The notes: generated by a model from the letters alone, not told the origin. Counted from the first letter of the stretch, positions 47,507-56,529 are shown. The stretch: 64,000 nucleotides of DNA from Microcoleus sp. FACHB-68 (GCF_014695715.1 NZ_JACJOT010000017.1:62001-126000); one strand, 5' to 3'. Program-made: numbers and translations.

Positions 47507-48409
47507 ATGGCAAGTTCTATTTCTCGTAACAACTCCCAAAGACCTTCTGAAGAGTTCAGTCCCAATGTAGAACAAAGAGAAAGGGTCGGCAAAATTTTTG
47601 AAATCATATTTTTGATAGGTTTATCTATCGGATTAGTGGTTCTTGCCGTCCTAGTTTTTGATGTCCTCAAAGATGGGTTAGGCCGGCTGTTAACGCCTGG
47701 ATTTCTCACGGGAACTCCCTCTCGATTTGCGGATCAAGGTGGCATACGCCCTGCTATTTTTGGCAGCATTCTTCTAGGGGGATTAGTTATGTTAATTGCT
47801 GTACCTATCGGCGTAGGAGCAGCTTTGTATCTCGAAGAATATGCACCCAAAGCTTGGTGGACTGATGTAATTGAGATTAACGTTAGCAATTTAGCTGGAG
47901 TCCCTTCAATTGTCTATGGCCTGCTAGGGTTAGGCGTTTTCAATTATCTTTTGAATTTTGGGCCGGCTTTGCTTTCTGGAGCGTTCACGCTGTCTCTGCT
48001 GTCTTTACCAGTAATTATTGTGACCGCCAGAGAGGCAATTCGAGCGGTTCCCGATTCTTTACGGCAAGCTTCCTACGGTTTAGGCACAACGAAGTGGCAG
48101 ACTGTGTGGAATCATGTTTTACCTTATGCCGTCCCAGGGATTTTGACAGGGGTAATTATTTCAGTTTCCCGCGCCATTGGCGATGCGGCTTCTCTAATTG
48201 TCGTTGGAGCTGTGAGTTTTCTCACTTTTAATCCTGGTTTGTTTCAGCGCTTTATGGCCTTGCCCATCCAAATTTACACCTATATTACTCGCCCAGAGCC
48301 TGGTTTTTCTAACGCAGCAGCGGCGTCAATCATTGTTCTACTGCTCTTGATTTTGGTTTTGAATGGCGGAGCAATTTACCTACGACAACGTTTCTCAAGA
48401 TTTAAATGA
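47507..48409 (+). CDS. pstA: Phosphate ABC transporter permease PstA
   Basis: This is the 300-residue partner of PstC in the inner membrane. It shows six hydrophobic segments, the EEYAPKAWWTDVIEINVSNL and PSIVYGLLGLGVF motifs and the coupling loop RQASYGLGTTKWQTVWNHVL with SRAIGDAASLIVVG. It starts five bases after pstC. A 113-bp spacer with an AT-rich near-palindrome (48449-48475) separates it from pstB; this may be an internal regulatory hairpin. Confidence 0.94.
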   Translation: MASSISRNNSQRPSEEFSPNVEQRERVGKIFEIIFLIGLSIGLVVLAVLVFDVLKDGLGRLLTPGFLTGTPSRFADQGGIRPAIFGSILLGGLVMLIAVPIGVGAALYLEEYAPKAWWTDVIEINVSNLAGVPSIVYGLLGLGVFNYLLNFGPALLSGAFTLSLLSLPVIIVTAREAIRAVPDSLRQASYGLGTTKWQTVWNHVLPYAVPGILTGVIISVSRAIGDAASLIVVGAVSFLTFNPGLFQRFMALPIQIYTYITRPEPGFSNAAAASIIVLLLLILVLNGGAIYLRQRFSRFK

Positions 48410-48522
48410 ACCTCTGAGTTCAAACTTTTTCTAAACCGAGACTAGAGAGTTTTTAAGTTTTTCAAAAAACTTAAATTTCACTTCTGTAACTTCACTGTAA
48501 CCGACATTAGGAAATCCGCGAT

Positions 48523-49332
48523 ATGCCCTCCACTCACACTACTCAAAATAAGCCAACTAATTCAGTTTTTAAGGCTCAAGGTGTTCAAGTTTATTACGGG
48601 GATTTTTTGGCCTTACAGGCGGTCAACATGGAAATTCCTGAAAGACAAATTGTAGCTTTTATTGGCCCTTCAGGATGTGGTAAAAGCACCTTCTTGCGAT
48701 GCTTCAATCGGATGAATGATTTAATACCTGGAGCCAGAGTAGAAGGCAAGATTAATTACCAGGGTAAAAACATTTATGATGACAAGATTAATCCGGTGAA
48801 AATCCGGCGTCAAGTTGGGATGGTATTTCAGAGACCAAATCCTTTTCCAAAGTCAATCTACGAAAACATTTCCTTTGGGCCGCGTGCTAATGGTTATAAG
48901 GGCAATATGGACGAACTGGTGGAGCAATCGCTCCGGCGAGCTGCACTTTGGGATGAGGTGAAGGACAAGTTGAAAGAAAAGGGTACAGCTTTATCTGGAG
49001 GACAGCAGCAGCGGCTTTGCATCGCCCGTGCAATCGCCATGAAGCCAGATGTGTTGTTGATGGATGAACCCTGTTCTGCGCTCGATCCAATTTCTACTCA
49101 GCAGGTTGAAGAACTGTGCCGAGAGCTAAAAGAACAATACACCATGATTATGGTGACTCACAATATGCAGCAAGCCTCACGGATATCAGACTTAACTGCA
49201 TTTTTCAACACAGTAACTGATGATACCGGCAAGCGCCGGGGAAAATTAGTTGAGTTCAGTCCTACCGAGCAAATTTTCGCTTCTCCTAATACTAAAGAAG
49301 CTAAAGCCTACATCAGCGGTAAATTTGGTTAA
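48523..49332 (+). CDS. pstB: Phosphate ABC transporter ATP-binding protein PstB
   Basis: This 269-residue ATPase has Walker [10 protein letters not shown] (48-56), a Q-loop in [18 protein letters not shown], the signature [14 protein letters not shown], Walker [14 protein letters not shown] and the switch His in VTHNMQQA. The [11 protein letters not shown] and [14 protein letters not shown] strings are characteristic of PstB. AGGA precedes the ATG. The stop is 75 bp before the polyphosphate kinase start. Confidence 0.96.
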   Translation: MPSTHTTQNKPTNSVFKAQGVQVYYGDFLALQAVNMEIPERQIVAFIGPSGCGKSTFLRCFNRMNDLIPGARVEGKINYQGKNIYDDKINPVKIRRQVGMVFQRPNPFPKSIYENISFGPRANGYKGNMDELVEQSLRRAALWDEVKDKLKEKGTALSGGQQQRLCIARAIAMKPDVLLMDEPCSALDPISTQQVEELCRELKEQYTMIMVTHNMQQASRISDLTAFFNTVTDDTGKRRGKLVEFSPTEQIFASPNTKEAKAYISGKFG

Positions 49333-49407
49333 GTCTTGCAAGACCTATGTTGGATTCCTCACCAACAGGTCTTAAAATCAACCAATTTCTTCAAATCTGG
49401 AGCCAAA

Positions 49408-50379
49408 ATGAGCCAGTCAAGTAATTCAAACGATAAGAGTTCTGCTGCCACCGGCAGTATAAAACAAGCAGAATCTTCTAAAACTGAACAAGCGGCAGAA
49501 AAAGCGACGAGTGAATTTGCCGAGGAGATGGCACCTGAAAAAATTGTTGTAGACGAACCACCGCCTGAACCAGATTATCCTCGCTACCGGGTTTACCCCG
49601 GACAACCCATCAGCTTGGCTAATCTCGATCCAAATGCTACCGAACAGTACAAGAAAAAGAAGCACGTTGAAAAGCAACTCGAAACCCAGCGGCAGCGCTT
49701 GCAGAATTTACAAGAACGGTTATATGCCGAACACAAGCGCAGCTTGCTGATTGTCCTACAAGCGATGGACACCGGCGGCAAAGATGGCACCATCAAACAC
49801 GTATTTGGCGGACTTAATCCGCAAGGTTGCCAAGTGTGGTCATTCAAAAAGCCTAGTGACGAGGAAGTAAATCACGACTTTTTGTGGCGCTACCACCAGC
49901 GGGCACCACAGCGCGGGATGATCTCAATCTTCAACCGCTCGCATTACGAAGACGTGCTGGTTGTACGAGTCAAGCAGTTGGTAGCCGAGAACGTTTGGCG
50001 AGAGCGCTATCACTTGATTAATGAGTTTGAGCATATGCTCACTCTTAACAATATTGCAGTCATCAAGTTTTTTCTTCATATTTCCAAAGATGAGCAAAAA
50101 CGACGCTTAGAAAGCCGAATAAAAGATCCAGATAAGCATTGGAAGTTTTCAAGCAACGATTTGAAAGAGCGACAGTTCTGGGATCACTATGAAGCGGCTT
50201 TCCAGGACATGATTAATAATTGCTCGACTGCCTATGCCCCTTGGTACATAGTGCCGGCTAATAATAAGTGGTATCGCAATTTAGTCGTTGCTCGTGTGAT
50301 TGCGGACACGTTAGAGGCGATGAATCCGCAGTATCCTCCAGCCGAAATAGGCTTACAAAATATTGTGGTTCCGGATTAA
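49408..50379 (+). CDS. ppk2: Polyphosphate kinase 2 family protein
   Basis: PPK2 enzymes move phosphate between polyphosphate and nucleotides, most often making nucleoside di- or triphosphates from polyphosphate. The 323-residue protein has a disordered, charged N-terminal 60 residues, then Walker A GGKDG (123-127) in VLQAMDTGGKDGTIKHV, Walker B FNRSHYEDVL and the lid HISKDEQKRRLESRI. ADNNKWY-type ending APWYIVPANNKWYRNLVVAR is conserved. GGAG lies five bases before the ATG at 49408, so the upstream TTG is not used. Its place inside the phosphate-uptake train links uptake and polyphosphate use. Confidence 0.92.
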   Translation: MSQSSNSNDKSSAATGSIKQAESSKTEQAAEKATSEFAEEMAPEKIVVDEPPPEPDYPRYRVYPGQPISLANLDPNATEQYKKKKHVEKQLETQRQRLQNLQERLYAEHKRSLLIVLQAMDTGGKDGTIKHVFGGLNPQGCQVWSFKKPSDEEVNHDFLWRYHQRAPQRGMISIFNRSHYEDVLVVRVKQLVAENVWRERYHLINEFEHMLTLNNIAVIKFFLHISKDEQKRRLESRIKDPDKHWKFSSNDLKERQFWDHYEAAFQDMINNCSTAYAPWYIVPANNKWYRNLVVARVIADTLEAMNPQYPPAEIGLQNIVVPD

Positions 50380-50419
50380 GAATGGCTAATTCTGGTTCTA
50401 AAAGTTTTGGGGTGAAGTT

Positions 50420-51547
50420 ATGGAAATTCAAAATACAAAATTCAAAATTCAAAAAGCTTTGCAGACGATTAAGCACTCGTGCCTGCGATTAATAACAAGA
50501 TGGTCAAACAAACGTTCTGTGTGGGGTTTTGTCTCCTTATTTTTGCTAGGAGCTAGCTTGAGCGTCGCTGTTGCTGCCTGCTCTGGAAGCAATGCAACCT
50601 CAGCACCCCAAAAGGATATAAAGCTATCCCTGGTTTCCTACTCAGTCACTCAAGCAGCTTACGAGCAAATCGTACCAAAATTTGTAGAAAAGTGGCAGAA
50701 AGAACATAACCAAAATGTCACAATCGAGCAGAGTTATGGGGGATCTGGTTCTCAATCTAATGCAGTGATTGATGGCTCCAAAGAAGCAGATATTGTACAT
50801 CTCTCACTCGCTCTTGACACCCATAAAATACAGCAAGCCGGTTTAATTGAACCGGGTTGGGAAAGAAAATCTCCTAGAAGTGGCATTGTTACCCGTTCTG
50901 TCGTCGCGATTGTCACCCGTCCTGATAATCCTAAAGGCATTAACAGTTGGGAAGACTTGGCACAAGAGGGCCTGAGTATCATTACAGCTAACCCCAAAAC
51001 ATCGGGCATTGCTATTTGGAATTTCTTAGCTTTATGGGGTTCAGTAACCCAAAAAGGGGGTGACGAGGCTCAAGCATTAGAGTTTACGACCAACGTGTAT
51101 AAAAACGTCCCCGTACTAGCCAACAATGCGCGTCAGGCTAGCGAACTATTTTTCAAGCAAGGTAAGGGAGACGTTTTACTCAACTACGAAGACGAGGTAA
51201 TTTATGCGGAGCAAAACGGTCAAAAACTACCTTATGTAGTCCCCGATATTAACATTTCCATTGATAACCCTGTCGCCCTTGTAGACAAAAATGTTGACAA
51301 GCACGGCACCAGAAAAGTTGCACAAGCATTTATCGATTATCTTTACACAAGTGAAGCTCAACAAGAATTTGCGAAGTTAGGATATCGTCCCGTCAACCCC
51401 AGCGTGGTTGCAGAAGTGGCTCAAAACTATCCCCAACTTGAAACTCTCTTCACTGTACAAGATTTGGGTGGTTGGGATGATGTGCAAAATAAGTTCTTTG
51501 CCGAGGGGGCAATTTTTGACCAAATTCAGGTTGCCGGCAAGATCTGA
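50420..51547 (+). CDS. sbpA: Sulfate-binding lipoprotein (SbpA/CysP type)
   Basis: This 375-residue periplasmic sulfate- or thiosulfate-binding protein has a lipobox (VAVAAC, near residue 54) preceded by a basic N-terminus. Hallmarks are SYGGSGSQSNAVIDG, IVHLSLALDTHKI and NYEDEVIYAEQ. The first 12 residues (MEIQNTKFKIQK) are encoded by a TTCAAAA-type heptamer repeat, so the true start might lie later. No cysT, cysW or cysA permease genes are nearby; the protein must feed a transporter encoded elsewhere. It is the last gene before a terminator-like hairpin. Confidence 0.92.
   Translation: MEIQNTKFKIQKALQTIKHSCLRLITRWSNKRSVWGFVSLFLLGASLSVAVAACSGSNATSAPQKDIKLSLVSYSVTQAAYEQIVPKFVEKWQKEHNQNVTIEQSYGGSGSQSNAVIDGSKEADIVHLSLALDTHKIQQAGLIEPGWERKSPRSGIVTRSVVAIVTRPDNPKGINSWEDLAQEGLSIITANPKTSGIAIWNFLALWGSVTQKGGDEAQALEFTTNVYKNVPVLANNARQASELFFKQGKGDVLLNYEDEVIYAEQNGQKLPYVVPDINISIDNPVALVDKNVDKHGTRKVAQAFIDYLYTSEAQQEFAKLGYRPVNPSVVAEVAQNYPQLETLFTVQDLGGWDDVQNKFFAEGAIFDQIQVAGKI
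50424..50455 (+). repeat. AAAATTC heptamer repeat reaching into sbpA
   Basis: Tandem units of AAATTCA/AAAATAC with small variation run from just after the sbpA ATG into its coding region. This is an STRR-type microsatellite; it supplies codons for the basic N-terminus. Confidence 0.85.
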
Positions 51548-51555
51548 GTAGCTTA

Positions 51556-51590
51556 AGTCGAGAGTTCGCTCTCGACTCATTCTAATTTTT
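51556..51590 (+). terminator. Terminator-like hairpin at the end of the pst-sbpA train
   Basis: AGTCGAGAG (51556-51564) and CTCTCGACT (51569-51577) form a perfect 9-bp stem closed by the stable loop TTCG. A T-rich stretch follows eight bases later. It starts nine bases after the sbpA stop. Confidence 0.78.
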
Positions 51591-51602
51591 AATATTTCCA
51601 AA

Positions 51603-51663
51603 TAGCTAGTTGTCTCTAAATTTTAGAGTGAAATAATAAAAAATTATTAGAAACAACTAGCTA
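51603..51663. repeat. Nested inverted-repeat element
   Basis: The 11-base arms TAGCTAGTTGT (51603-51613) and ACAACTAGCTA (51653-51663) enclose two smaller hairpins: CTCTAAA/TTTAGAG (51614-51628) and AATAAT/ATTATT (51631-51647). The whole 61-bp element could form a cruciform with two side arms. It lies in the sbpA-DUF202 spacer. Confidence 0.8.
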
Positions 51664-51818
51664 CATTACAAAAAAAAGTTATAAAAATATTAAAAGTTAT
51701 TTTTAGGATGGTTTTTTTAGTAAAATTAGCCATCATAAGCCAATAGATTGAATTGCTTATAAAGGCTTTCTAGCTTATTTAATTTTTACATTTAAAGTTA
51801 GAAATAAGGATGTAATCG

Positions 51819-52241
51819 ATGCATTTACTGTTTAAATCCACCAAAGTAGATGCAGATAAGCCAAGGCGACTGAATCCGTCGCGGGTGCGGGAACATCAGG
51901 CAAACGAGCGCACTTACCTGGCATGGATGCGGACTGCAATTGCCCTGATGGGTTTTGGCGTCGTCATTGTGCGCCTTCGCACTTTCGATCCGCCCCCTGT
52001 GCCTGGTCCCGGCAATGGCTGGAAGTTGGGTTTAGTGTTTTCTTTAGTCGGTCTAATGACGGTGTTGCTCTCAACCGGCCACTATTTTGCCGTTCGCCGC
52101 GACATCGAGGAAGATACTTATGAGCCGGCAGACCGCTGGGTGATCCTGCTCAGTCTTGCTGTAATCCTTCTGGGAGCTGGGGTGATCTATTTTGCATTCG
52201 CAGCCCCTCTTAGCCCAATGAGTCCTGTTATACCTGAATAA
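51819..52241 (+). CDS. DUF202 (YidH-type) membrane protein
   Basis: This 140-residue protein carries the DUF202 signature near its N-terminus (ANERTYLAWMRTAIALMGFG) and three membrane helices (about residues 38-54, 66-84, 103-125). Family members are small inner-membrane proteins without a known job. AAGGA precedes the ATG at a normal distance. It stands alone and ends at a bidirectional terminator. Confidence 0.9.
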   Translation: MHLLFKSTKVDADKPRRLNPSRVREHQANERTYLAWMRTAIALMGFGVVIVRLRTFDPPPVPGPGNGWKLGLVFSLVGLMTVLLSTGHYFAVRRDIEEDTYEPADRWVILLSLAVILLGAGVIYFAFAAPLSPMSPVIPE

Positions 52242-52387
52242 TGGGCGCTGTGGTCGAGTGCCAAACTATTTGTCCCGCATACATACTGTTATCCTCAGCA
52301 TCTTCAGTAGAGATAGGAAAAAAGTAACAGTTCTAATATCCTTGAACATAACAGAACCTTACTCTTTTTGAACTTAGCAACTACTTA

Positions 52388-52433
52388 AAAAAACTCTCTT
52401 CGGGAGTATCTCGAATCCCAAAGAGAGTTTTTT
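52388..52433. terminator. Bidirectional intrinsic terminator
   Basis: AAAAAACTCTCTT (52388-52400) and AAGAGAGTTTTTT (52421-52433) form a perfect 13-bp stem with A and T runs on opposite sides. It lies between the convergent DUF202 gene and the secreted protein gene and can serve both. Confidence 0.93.
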
Positions 52434-52514
52434 GAAAGTCTTGTTAATCTAAACTGTCAGTCATTTGACAAGTAGAGAAGCAACTTGGCACTCAACAGCT
52501 AAACAAGTGTGGGT

Positions 52515-53144
52515 TTAGTCATCAATTGGTGCGTTAGGAAGCTTCGCATCAATATCAGCTTGTGACAAAGTTGGAATTGACCAGTTTCCCTCACCGGCTT
52601 TGAAAACTTTGGCCGGCTCAATATTGAACTCAACAGCGCCCGTGTCTGGATTCGTCTTAGCCACTAGCTGAGTTCCACTCACGACTTTGAGCGCTAGCGG
52701 TTCCGAAAGTTCTGGTTCGTCCACAGAAGTTAAACCAGCAACTTTGGCTCCACTTGGCAGGTAAACGCCATCACAGTTCCAATCATCATCTGTGATTTGA
52801 CCATTTCCAAGGAAGTAAAGGCTGCTTTCCTGGGTGGCTTTCTTAGGTTTATGAGCGTAGACAGCCAAGGTTTTTCCTGTCTCATTGCTGCACTGCCCCC
52901 AATCGTTTGCTGTCTCCAAGATGTACTTTTGCAGTTTCAATCCGCCCAGTTGTCGCTCAATTTCCTCTGGAGCATACTCAGATTGATTCGGGTTGTCCTT
53001 TGCCTGCAAAAGGTTATCAATCGCTTGATTAACCTCAGCGTAGTCAGGAGTTTTGGTCAAGTTCGGGTTAGCCCAGGAAGGTTGGACAATCACCAGATTG
53101 ACTAGAAGGACTAGGGCTACCAAAGCCATTTTGAAGAGTTTCAT
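52515..53144 (-). CDS. Secreted protein of unknown function
   Basis: This 209-residue protein has a clear signal peptide (MKLFKMALVALVLLVNLVI, likely cleavage near PSWA/N). The mature part is acidic and soluble, with two Cys (WGQCSNET and DDWNCDGVY) that could form a disulfide. I recognise no family. The AAGGAGA at a seven-base distance supports the ATG at 53144 over the frame start at 53162. It lies 56 bp downstream of a CadD-like transporter gene on the same strand and may share its transcript. Confidence 0.78.
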   Translation of the reverse strand: MKLFKMALVALVLLVNLVIVQPSWANPNLTKTPDYAEVNQAIDNLLQAKDNPNQSEYAPEEIERQLGGLKLQKYILETANDWGQCSNETGKTLAVYAHKPKKATQESSLYFLGNGQITDDDWNCDGVYLPSGAKVAGLTSVDEPELSEPLALKVVSGTQLVAKTNPDTGAVEFNIEPAKVFKAGEGNWSIPTLSQADIDAKLPNAPIDD

Positions 53145-53200
53145 GATGTTTCTCCTTTTCACGATTACAACGTCTTTTTAGAAAAATATTGCCGCCCGAC

Positions 53201-53911
53201 TCAATTTTCTTTTGCTTCCAGCAACAGCCCACTCATGGCATACAGTTTGACCAGTCCAGCCAAACACAAGCTACTAGCTGCCAACGCTATCGGAGTGAGC
53301 GAAGCACTGTCGAGGACAATAAACACACCTAAGCCAATCAAGACGAAGGGAACGAGATGGTTGCCGTAGCGGGTTAGCACATCGGCGACTGCTGGTTGAG
53401 AAGCCAACTTATAAGTTGCGTAGCACCAAACCCCAACCAGTGACAGAAAGACTCCAATGATCACCAGCAAACTTTCTAGGGCACTGTTGGCAAACAATGG
53501 CATATAGATACTGATATTGTCGCTACCATTGGCGATGGTAATAGATGCCACGCTAAAGGTGTGGGGAGATAGAAAACGAGCGAAGGGAAAAGATTTATCT
53601 AAATCTGTTTCCTCCTGCATCTCCTCTGGCGAATCACTGTCTGGATTTAACAAACTGTTCAGCCCAACAGCAATCGGTGCGAAACCCAGAAGTCCAATCC
53701 AATGGGATGGCAAGACCAAGCCTCCCAAGAAGCCGGCTAAGCTAGCAACGACTAGGGCGCTGAAACCTAGATACTGACCCATTACAATGTGTCGCCGGCG
53801 AAAGGTTGCATTCACCTGGGAGAACAACAGTGTCAGGATCGCTAGATCGTCAAGATTGGTGGCTGTGAAAGCTGTGATGCCGGTGGGGATTGCAGTGATA
53901 AATCCGCTCAT
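53201..53911 (-). CDS. CadD-like cadmium resistance transporter
   Basis: This 236-residue membrane protein has about five to six helices. It shows the CadD-type motifs TAFTATNLDDLAILTLLF at residues 16-33 and TIANGSDNISIYMPLFA in the middle. The repeated N-L-D-D and G-S-D-N clusters are expected in the LysE/CadD superfamily for ion handling. Members export or sequester cadmium or other cations; the actual ion is unknown. The downstream secreted protein may be part of the same response. Confidence 0.85.
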   Translation of the reverse strand: MSGFITAIPTGITAFTATNLDDLAILTLLFSQVNATFRRRHIVMGQYLGFSALVVASLAGFLGGLVLPSHWIGLLGFAPIAVGLNSLLNPDSDSPEEMQEETDLDKSFPFARFLSPHTFSVASITIANGSDNISIYMPLFANSALESLLVIIGVFLSLVGVWCYATYKLASQPAVADVLTRYGNHLVPFVLIGLGVFIVLDSASLTPIALAASSLCLAGLVKLYAMSGLLLEAKEN

Positions 53912-54410
53912 TTCTATCTCTCCTTAATCAGGACGCTAGGGGGTTATTAGCTAGCATCGGGTTCTATCTGTAACTGGTGAGTCAACAACCGCGCTTGTTA
54001 GCGGGGAATCGCTCACGTTGGTTGTACTTGCCAAACTGGACTGGCCCTCGCAAGCATTTAGTTCGTAACGATAATTTCACTCTATGACTCCGGTTCCATA
54101 AAATCAAATATTCTTTCTTTTATAATTAATCACTTTATTTTATTGTTCGTCTGATCTCAAGGGTTAAAAGCAATAGCGTCTATATAGAAAGTTGAGCATA
54201 TATAGATTTCAGGCGTTAATTGACGCTTCTTGCAGCGCTGCGAGTCTTGTTGCTTCTGGGTCAGTCGTTCAATCATTTTTATTTATCGTTATTAAAAATA
54301 AGAATATTTGATTTTATTGGTTGGAAGGCATTATTCTGAAATCAGTCGGGATTGAGAGCAAGAAATTAATCCAGATTTATTGCAGGCAACGCAGAGTCAA
54401 GAGGTGCAAC
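53912..54410. other. Divergent promoter spacer
   Basis: This spacer of about 500 bp lies between the CadD-like gene (minus) and the DUF1003 gene (plus). The right part is AT-rich. No gene, terminator or recognisable operator is seen. The DUF1003 frame extends back to 54321, but the true start is later. Confidence 0.5.
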
Positions 54411-55073
54411 ATGAATTCAGAAAAATCAGTGTCAAACCGTGTTGAAGTCAAACAAATGAAAAGATCTACTCCTTCACAAAAAAAGCCATCAAAGATAGAA
54501 CAGTTACCGCTAGAAAATGACAAAGCGACCCCAGGACAGCGCCTTGCCGATGCGCTTGCAGCTAAAGTGGGATCTTGGGGATTTCTGACCGTACAAACTA
54601 GCATCCTAGCTGGGTGGGTTGGGATGAACATGATGCCTGGAGTGCCTCACTGGGACGAACAACCGTTCATCCTGCTCAACTTGGTCTTTTCCTTTGCCTC
54701 AGCCTACACTGCGCCTATCGTCTTGATGAGTCAAAACCGGCAGTCTGATATAGAGCGCGAAAAAAATGAATATGACCACAAAGTGAATCGTCAAGCTGCA
54801 GAAAACGTTGAGCTGCTGCATGAAAAAATTGACTCCTTGCAAGCTCAACAGCTTAAAGAACTGACTCAAATTGTTAAACAGCAACAGCAGTCGCTCGATG
54901 AAATTAGGGCAAGTGTGGTGCCGGTGCTTAAGCAGCAGCAATCTCCCAATGAAATTAAAATGCTTGATAACCAGTTTCCTAATGGATATTCAATTTACCT
55001 TCCCTTCAAATTTAATGAATTAATTGATAACAACAGTCAAGATTTTAAATCGCTTATTCCTCCGCAAAAATAA
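54411..55073 (+). CDS. DUF1003 membrane protein
   Basis: This 220-residue protein has a charged N-terminal 50 residues, then two membrane helices (about 60-80 and 88-110). They match the DUF1003 pattern (GQRLADALAAKVGSWGFL and PFILLNLVFSFASAYTAPIV), followed by MSQNRQSDIEREKNEYD. A glutamine-rich coiled coil of about 50 residues comes after. AGAGGTG precedes the ATG at 54411, so the upstream frame from 54321 is not used. The function of the family is not known. Confidence 0.88.
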   Translation: MNSEKSVSNRVEVKQMKRSTPSQKKPSKIEQLPLENDKATPGQRLADALAAKVGSWGFLTVQTSILAGWVGMNMMPGVPHWDEQPFILLNLVFSFASAYTAPIVLMSQNRQSDIEREKNEYDHKVNRQAAENVELLHEKIDSLQAQQLKELTQIVKQQQQSLDEIRASVVPVLKQQQSPNEIKMLDNQFPNGYSIYLPFKFNELIDNNSQDFKSLIPPQK

Positions 55074-55911
55074 GCTTCAACCCCAAGAATTTTACAGAAC
55101 TTCTAGAACAGGTAAATGGCCCTTACCAGCGAACTGCTCACCTCGCAATTCGCCAGCTTTAAGAGTTTCGAGAAAATCGACTAATGGTAAGGGCATTCTA
55201 CGCCCCATTCGCAGCAGGGTGTTGCGGCTCACAGTCAAATCTAATCATCGTGAGAGCGGATTTTTGCTGATGGCAGCAGAAAAGTTCGTTACATCCGAGA
55301 AATTATTTATAAAAAAAGAGAGCTGCGCTCCTTGGAGATTAGGACAGACGCAGACACACTGCCAGAAAATTATAGCTGCTATTTTATAACGCAAATTAAA
55401 GAAGGTTTTTCCAAAAACTTGGCTAATATTATAACTATAGATTTTAAACTATTATAAGCTGTAAACAAAACAAAAATAAGCAAGTAAAACAAATTTTATT
55501 TTAACAGAATATGCCAAAAATAAGCATGAGTGATGATTTTTTTGGCTATTTGTAGCAGCATAGTTTACGCAATCAAATTCTTTTAAAGCAAAGGAAGTAG
55601 TCGGCGGGAATCACGAGCGGTAAATGCAGGGTGTAATCAGGCTTATTAAGCTGCTTCTGCTTGACGACTCTCAGCTTTGGGGCGTTTCACTTAAGTCTGT
55701 TTAGGGGCAGATAGAGAAATTATAAAAAAATCATTGTATTTTCGGCCACTTCCCATCTAATGCTCCGTCTACTTTATCGGGGTCTCTAAACACGAAGCCT
55801 TAGTCTCACCCGTTAGGATTAACCAGGCGCGGGATGTCAGAGACTTGTGAAACAGGATTGAATATGTTAGAGACGATTGAAAGTCTTATGAAGGGGTTGG
55901 AGGCAAGCAAG
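55074..55911. other. Gene-poor spacer with gene remnants
   Basis: No intact gene is visible in this stretch of about 840 bp. It has a near-perfect inverted repeat, CCCTTACCA/TGGTAAGGG (about 55117-55187), around a short minus-strand frame listed separately. Next comes AT-rich sequence. A further minus-strand frame of 37 residues (55573-55686, ...KPDYTLHLPLVIPADYF) has no start. Together they suggest a decayed insertion or gene. Confidence 0.4.
55092..55232 (-). pseudogene. Short coding-like frame, possible transposase remnant
   Basis: A GTG-initiated frame of 46 residues reads SRNTLLRMGRRMPLPLVDFL and then KAGELRGEQFAGKGHLPV. The TLLRxxRRxPLP string resembles the segment found before the catalytic core of ISL3-type transposases, but the rest does not match. 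An inverted repeat surrounds its centre. Call it a remnant at low confidence; it could be chance. Confidence 0.25.
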
Positions 55912-56529
55912 ATGAAAGGCGAAATTCTGGCAAGTGCGGCGCTACTTTTCACCATAAGCTTAGCAGGGCCGGTGAAAGCAGCAAATGCCGTAAACTTTAA
56001 TGGAATGCTGGCGAGTCAGGACTGTCAAATGTGCAGCGTGAGCAGTCCGGGTTTGATCGCTCAAAGCAGCGATGACAGCCGAGTTTATGACGCGATTAAC
56101 AGGATTTATAAAGATGTACTGGGTCGAGACGCTGATTACCGGGGACTGAGAACTTGGGCGAGAGAGTTAGAAAATGGTGCGACGCTTCAAGACATCCGCG
56201 AGGAGATCGCCCGCAGTGATGAAGCTGAGAACAGGATCGAAGATATTTATCGAGAAGTGTTGGGACGAAATGCTGATTCTCGCGGCACCAGAACTTGGGT
56301 TAATGCGCTTGCCGGTGGTGCGAGTCTGCGTGATGTTCGCGAAAGAGTTGCTGACAGCCGAGAAGCGGAGGATGCGATCAATCGCCTCTATCGAGAAGTG
56401 CTGGGTCGAGATGCTGATCGTAAGGGAATGAAAACTTGGAAACGCGAGTTAGGCGAGGGTGCGTCTCTGACCCAAATTCGTCGAGAAATTGGTAACAGTG
56501 CAGAAGCCCGCAAGCGTAGAAGACGCTAA
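55912..56529 (+). CDS. Secreted protein with three DUF4214-like repeats
   Basis: This 205-residue protein has a signal peptide (MKGEILASAALLFTISLAG, likely cleavage near VKA/A), two nearby Cys residues and then three tandem repeats of about 47 residues. Each repeat contains YxxVLGRxADxxGxxTW followed by a GASL-type helix cap, as in DUF4214. DUF4214 repeats occur in surface-layer proteins and adhesins and in extracellular enzymes. The C-terminus is a basic RKRRRR tail. The ATG at 55912 is chosen because GGAGG lies eight bases upstream and it gives a proper signal peptide; the frame opens at 55834. Confidence 0.82.
   Translation: MKGEILASAALLFTISLAGPVKAANAVNFNGMLASQDCQMCSVSSPGLIAQSSDDSRVYDAINRIYKDVLGRDADYRGLRTWARELENGATLQDIREEIARSDEAENRIEDIYREVLGRNADSRGTRTWVNALAGGASLRDVRERVADSREAEDAINRLYREVLGRDADRKGMKTWKRELGEGASLTQIRREIGNSAEARKRRRR

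Noticed and set aside
52388-52433. tRNA-like TCGAATCCC stretch within the hairpin at 52.4 kb
   Set aside because: No cloverleaf can be drawn; it is the loop of a bidirectional terminator.
55573-55686. 37-codon minus-strand frame with KPDYTLHLPLVIPADYF
   Set aside because: No start codon, bounded by stops; length is within chance. Kept only as a hint of decay.
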